The notes under the pieces are model-generated. The model made no database searches, was not told the DNA's origin, and worked only from the letters and a program-made list of their open reading frames with translations. Below, piece after piece: positions 13,730 through 13,966 of a stretch of DNA of 13,966 nt; the first letter of the stretch is position 1; every line of letters begins with the position of its first letter. This DNA is from CAZEYT01 sp964516295 (GTDB lineage Bacteria; Verrucomicrobiota; Verrucomicrobiia; Chthoniobacterales; Terrimicrobiaceae). The translations under genes were made by a program, and so were the position numbers. The DNA lies in contig CAZEYT010000077.1 of NCBI GenBank assembly GCA_964516295.1, positions 1 to 13,966 of the forward strand, in the 5' to 3' direction.

Positions 13730-13837
13730 GATCCTCCCCTCGGAAAACCCCATCGCTATCACGCCCCCACCCACACGCAACCCCGTTGATGTAAACTTTC
13801 CGTCACAGACCGTTGACACCCGCACCTCCTGCCGGGG

Positions 13838-13870
13838 AACCGCAGATGAACGCCGATTCTCGCCGAGAGG
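13838..13870 (+). repeat. AACCGCAGAT-family repeat, single copy
   Basis: It begins AACCGCAGATGAACGCC and continues GATTCTCGCCGAGAGG. The first ten bases and the ATTCTC part match the arms at 9284 and 9433. It lies upstream of the MFS gene, in the opposite orientation to that gene. The surrounding 13730-13966 region holds no gene that I can support. Confidence 0.55.
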
Positions 13871-13916
13871 AGAAATGCCTTAAGCCCCCCTCAGCCTTAC
13901 CGAGAGCCGCATTCCG

Positions 13917-13966
<50 letters not shown>

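Noticed and set aside
12788..13789. A 333-codon plus-strand frame rich in Arg, His, Pro and Gln
   Set aside because: It lies antisense to the MFS transporter gene and its composition is what the complement of G-ending codons gives. The minus-strand protein has clear MFS motifs and a strong ribosome-binding site.

Overview
The window looks like one complete contig or scaffold from a high-GC, Gram-negative-type bacterium. It opens inside a gene and closes with a GC hairpin running into 30 consecutive G, which reads as a sequencing or assembly end and not as biology. The best guess at lineage is Verrucomicrobiota (Opitutaceae-like). The grounds are an RsbRD-type sensor kinase, a GxxExxY protein with its degenerate 'CGCAGA' repeats, a CPXCG cysteine-rich protein, scattered AACCGCAGAT repeats and frequent starts without a Shine-Dalgarno sequence. 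This is recall of gene families, not a phylogeny, so confidence is moderate.

Layout. (1) 1-1254: a sensor histidine kinase on the + strand, broken by a one-base frameshift near 781 and damaged or truncated at its 5' end. (2) 1251-3559, minus strand: a UgpC/MalK-type sugar ABC transporter ATPase followed two bases later by a dGTP triphosphohydrolase. (3) 3719-4138, plus: an OsmC-family protein. (4) 4168-6106, minus: a three-gene operon joined by two ATGA overlaps (HAD phosphatase, YjbQ-type thiamine phosphate synthase, exported TPR protein). (5) 6231-7301, plus: mannose-1-phosphate guanylyltransferase. (6) 7308-7835, minus: an exported Bcp/PrxQ peroxiredoxin, divergent from (7) 7869-9233, plus: a membrane-anchored TPR protein. 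(8) 9234-9476: an intergenic stretch bounded by an imperfect 29-nt inverted repeat. (9) 9477-10583, minus: nadD, rsfS and a CPXCG zinc-ribbon protein. (10) 10625-11722, plus: NagZ-type beta-N-acetylhexosaminidase. (11) 11771-12199, plus: a GxxExxY protein bracketed by degenerate direct repeats. (12) 12293-13729, minus: an MFS metabolite transporter. (13) 13730-13966: leader, one more AACCGCAGAT repeat, hairpin and poly-G.

Functionally most of this is core metabolism: NAD synthesis and ribosome silencing (nadD-rsfS), GDP-mannose supply for surface polysaccharide, peptidoglycan recycling (nagZ), dNTP control, peroxide defence and sugar or metabolite uptake. No defence island, prophage, CRISPR array or secondary-metabolite cluster is visible, and I did not find a convincing new multi-gene system. 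The parts that merit a second look are the repeat family, the repeat-bracketed GxxExxY gene, the 178-bp inverted-repeat element, the tightly coupled HAD-YjbQ-TPR operon and the broken kinase.
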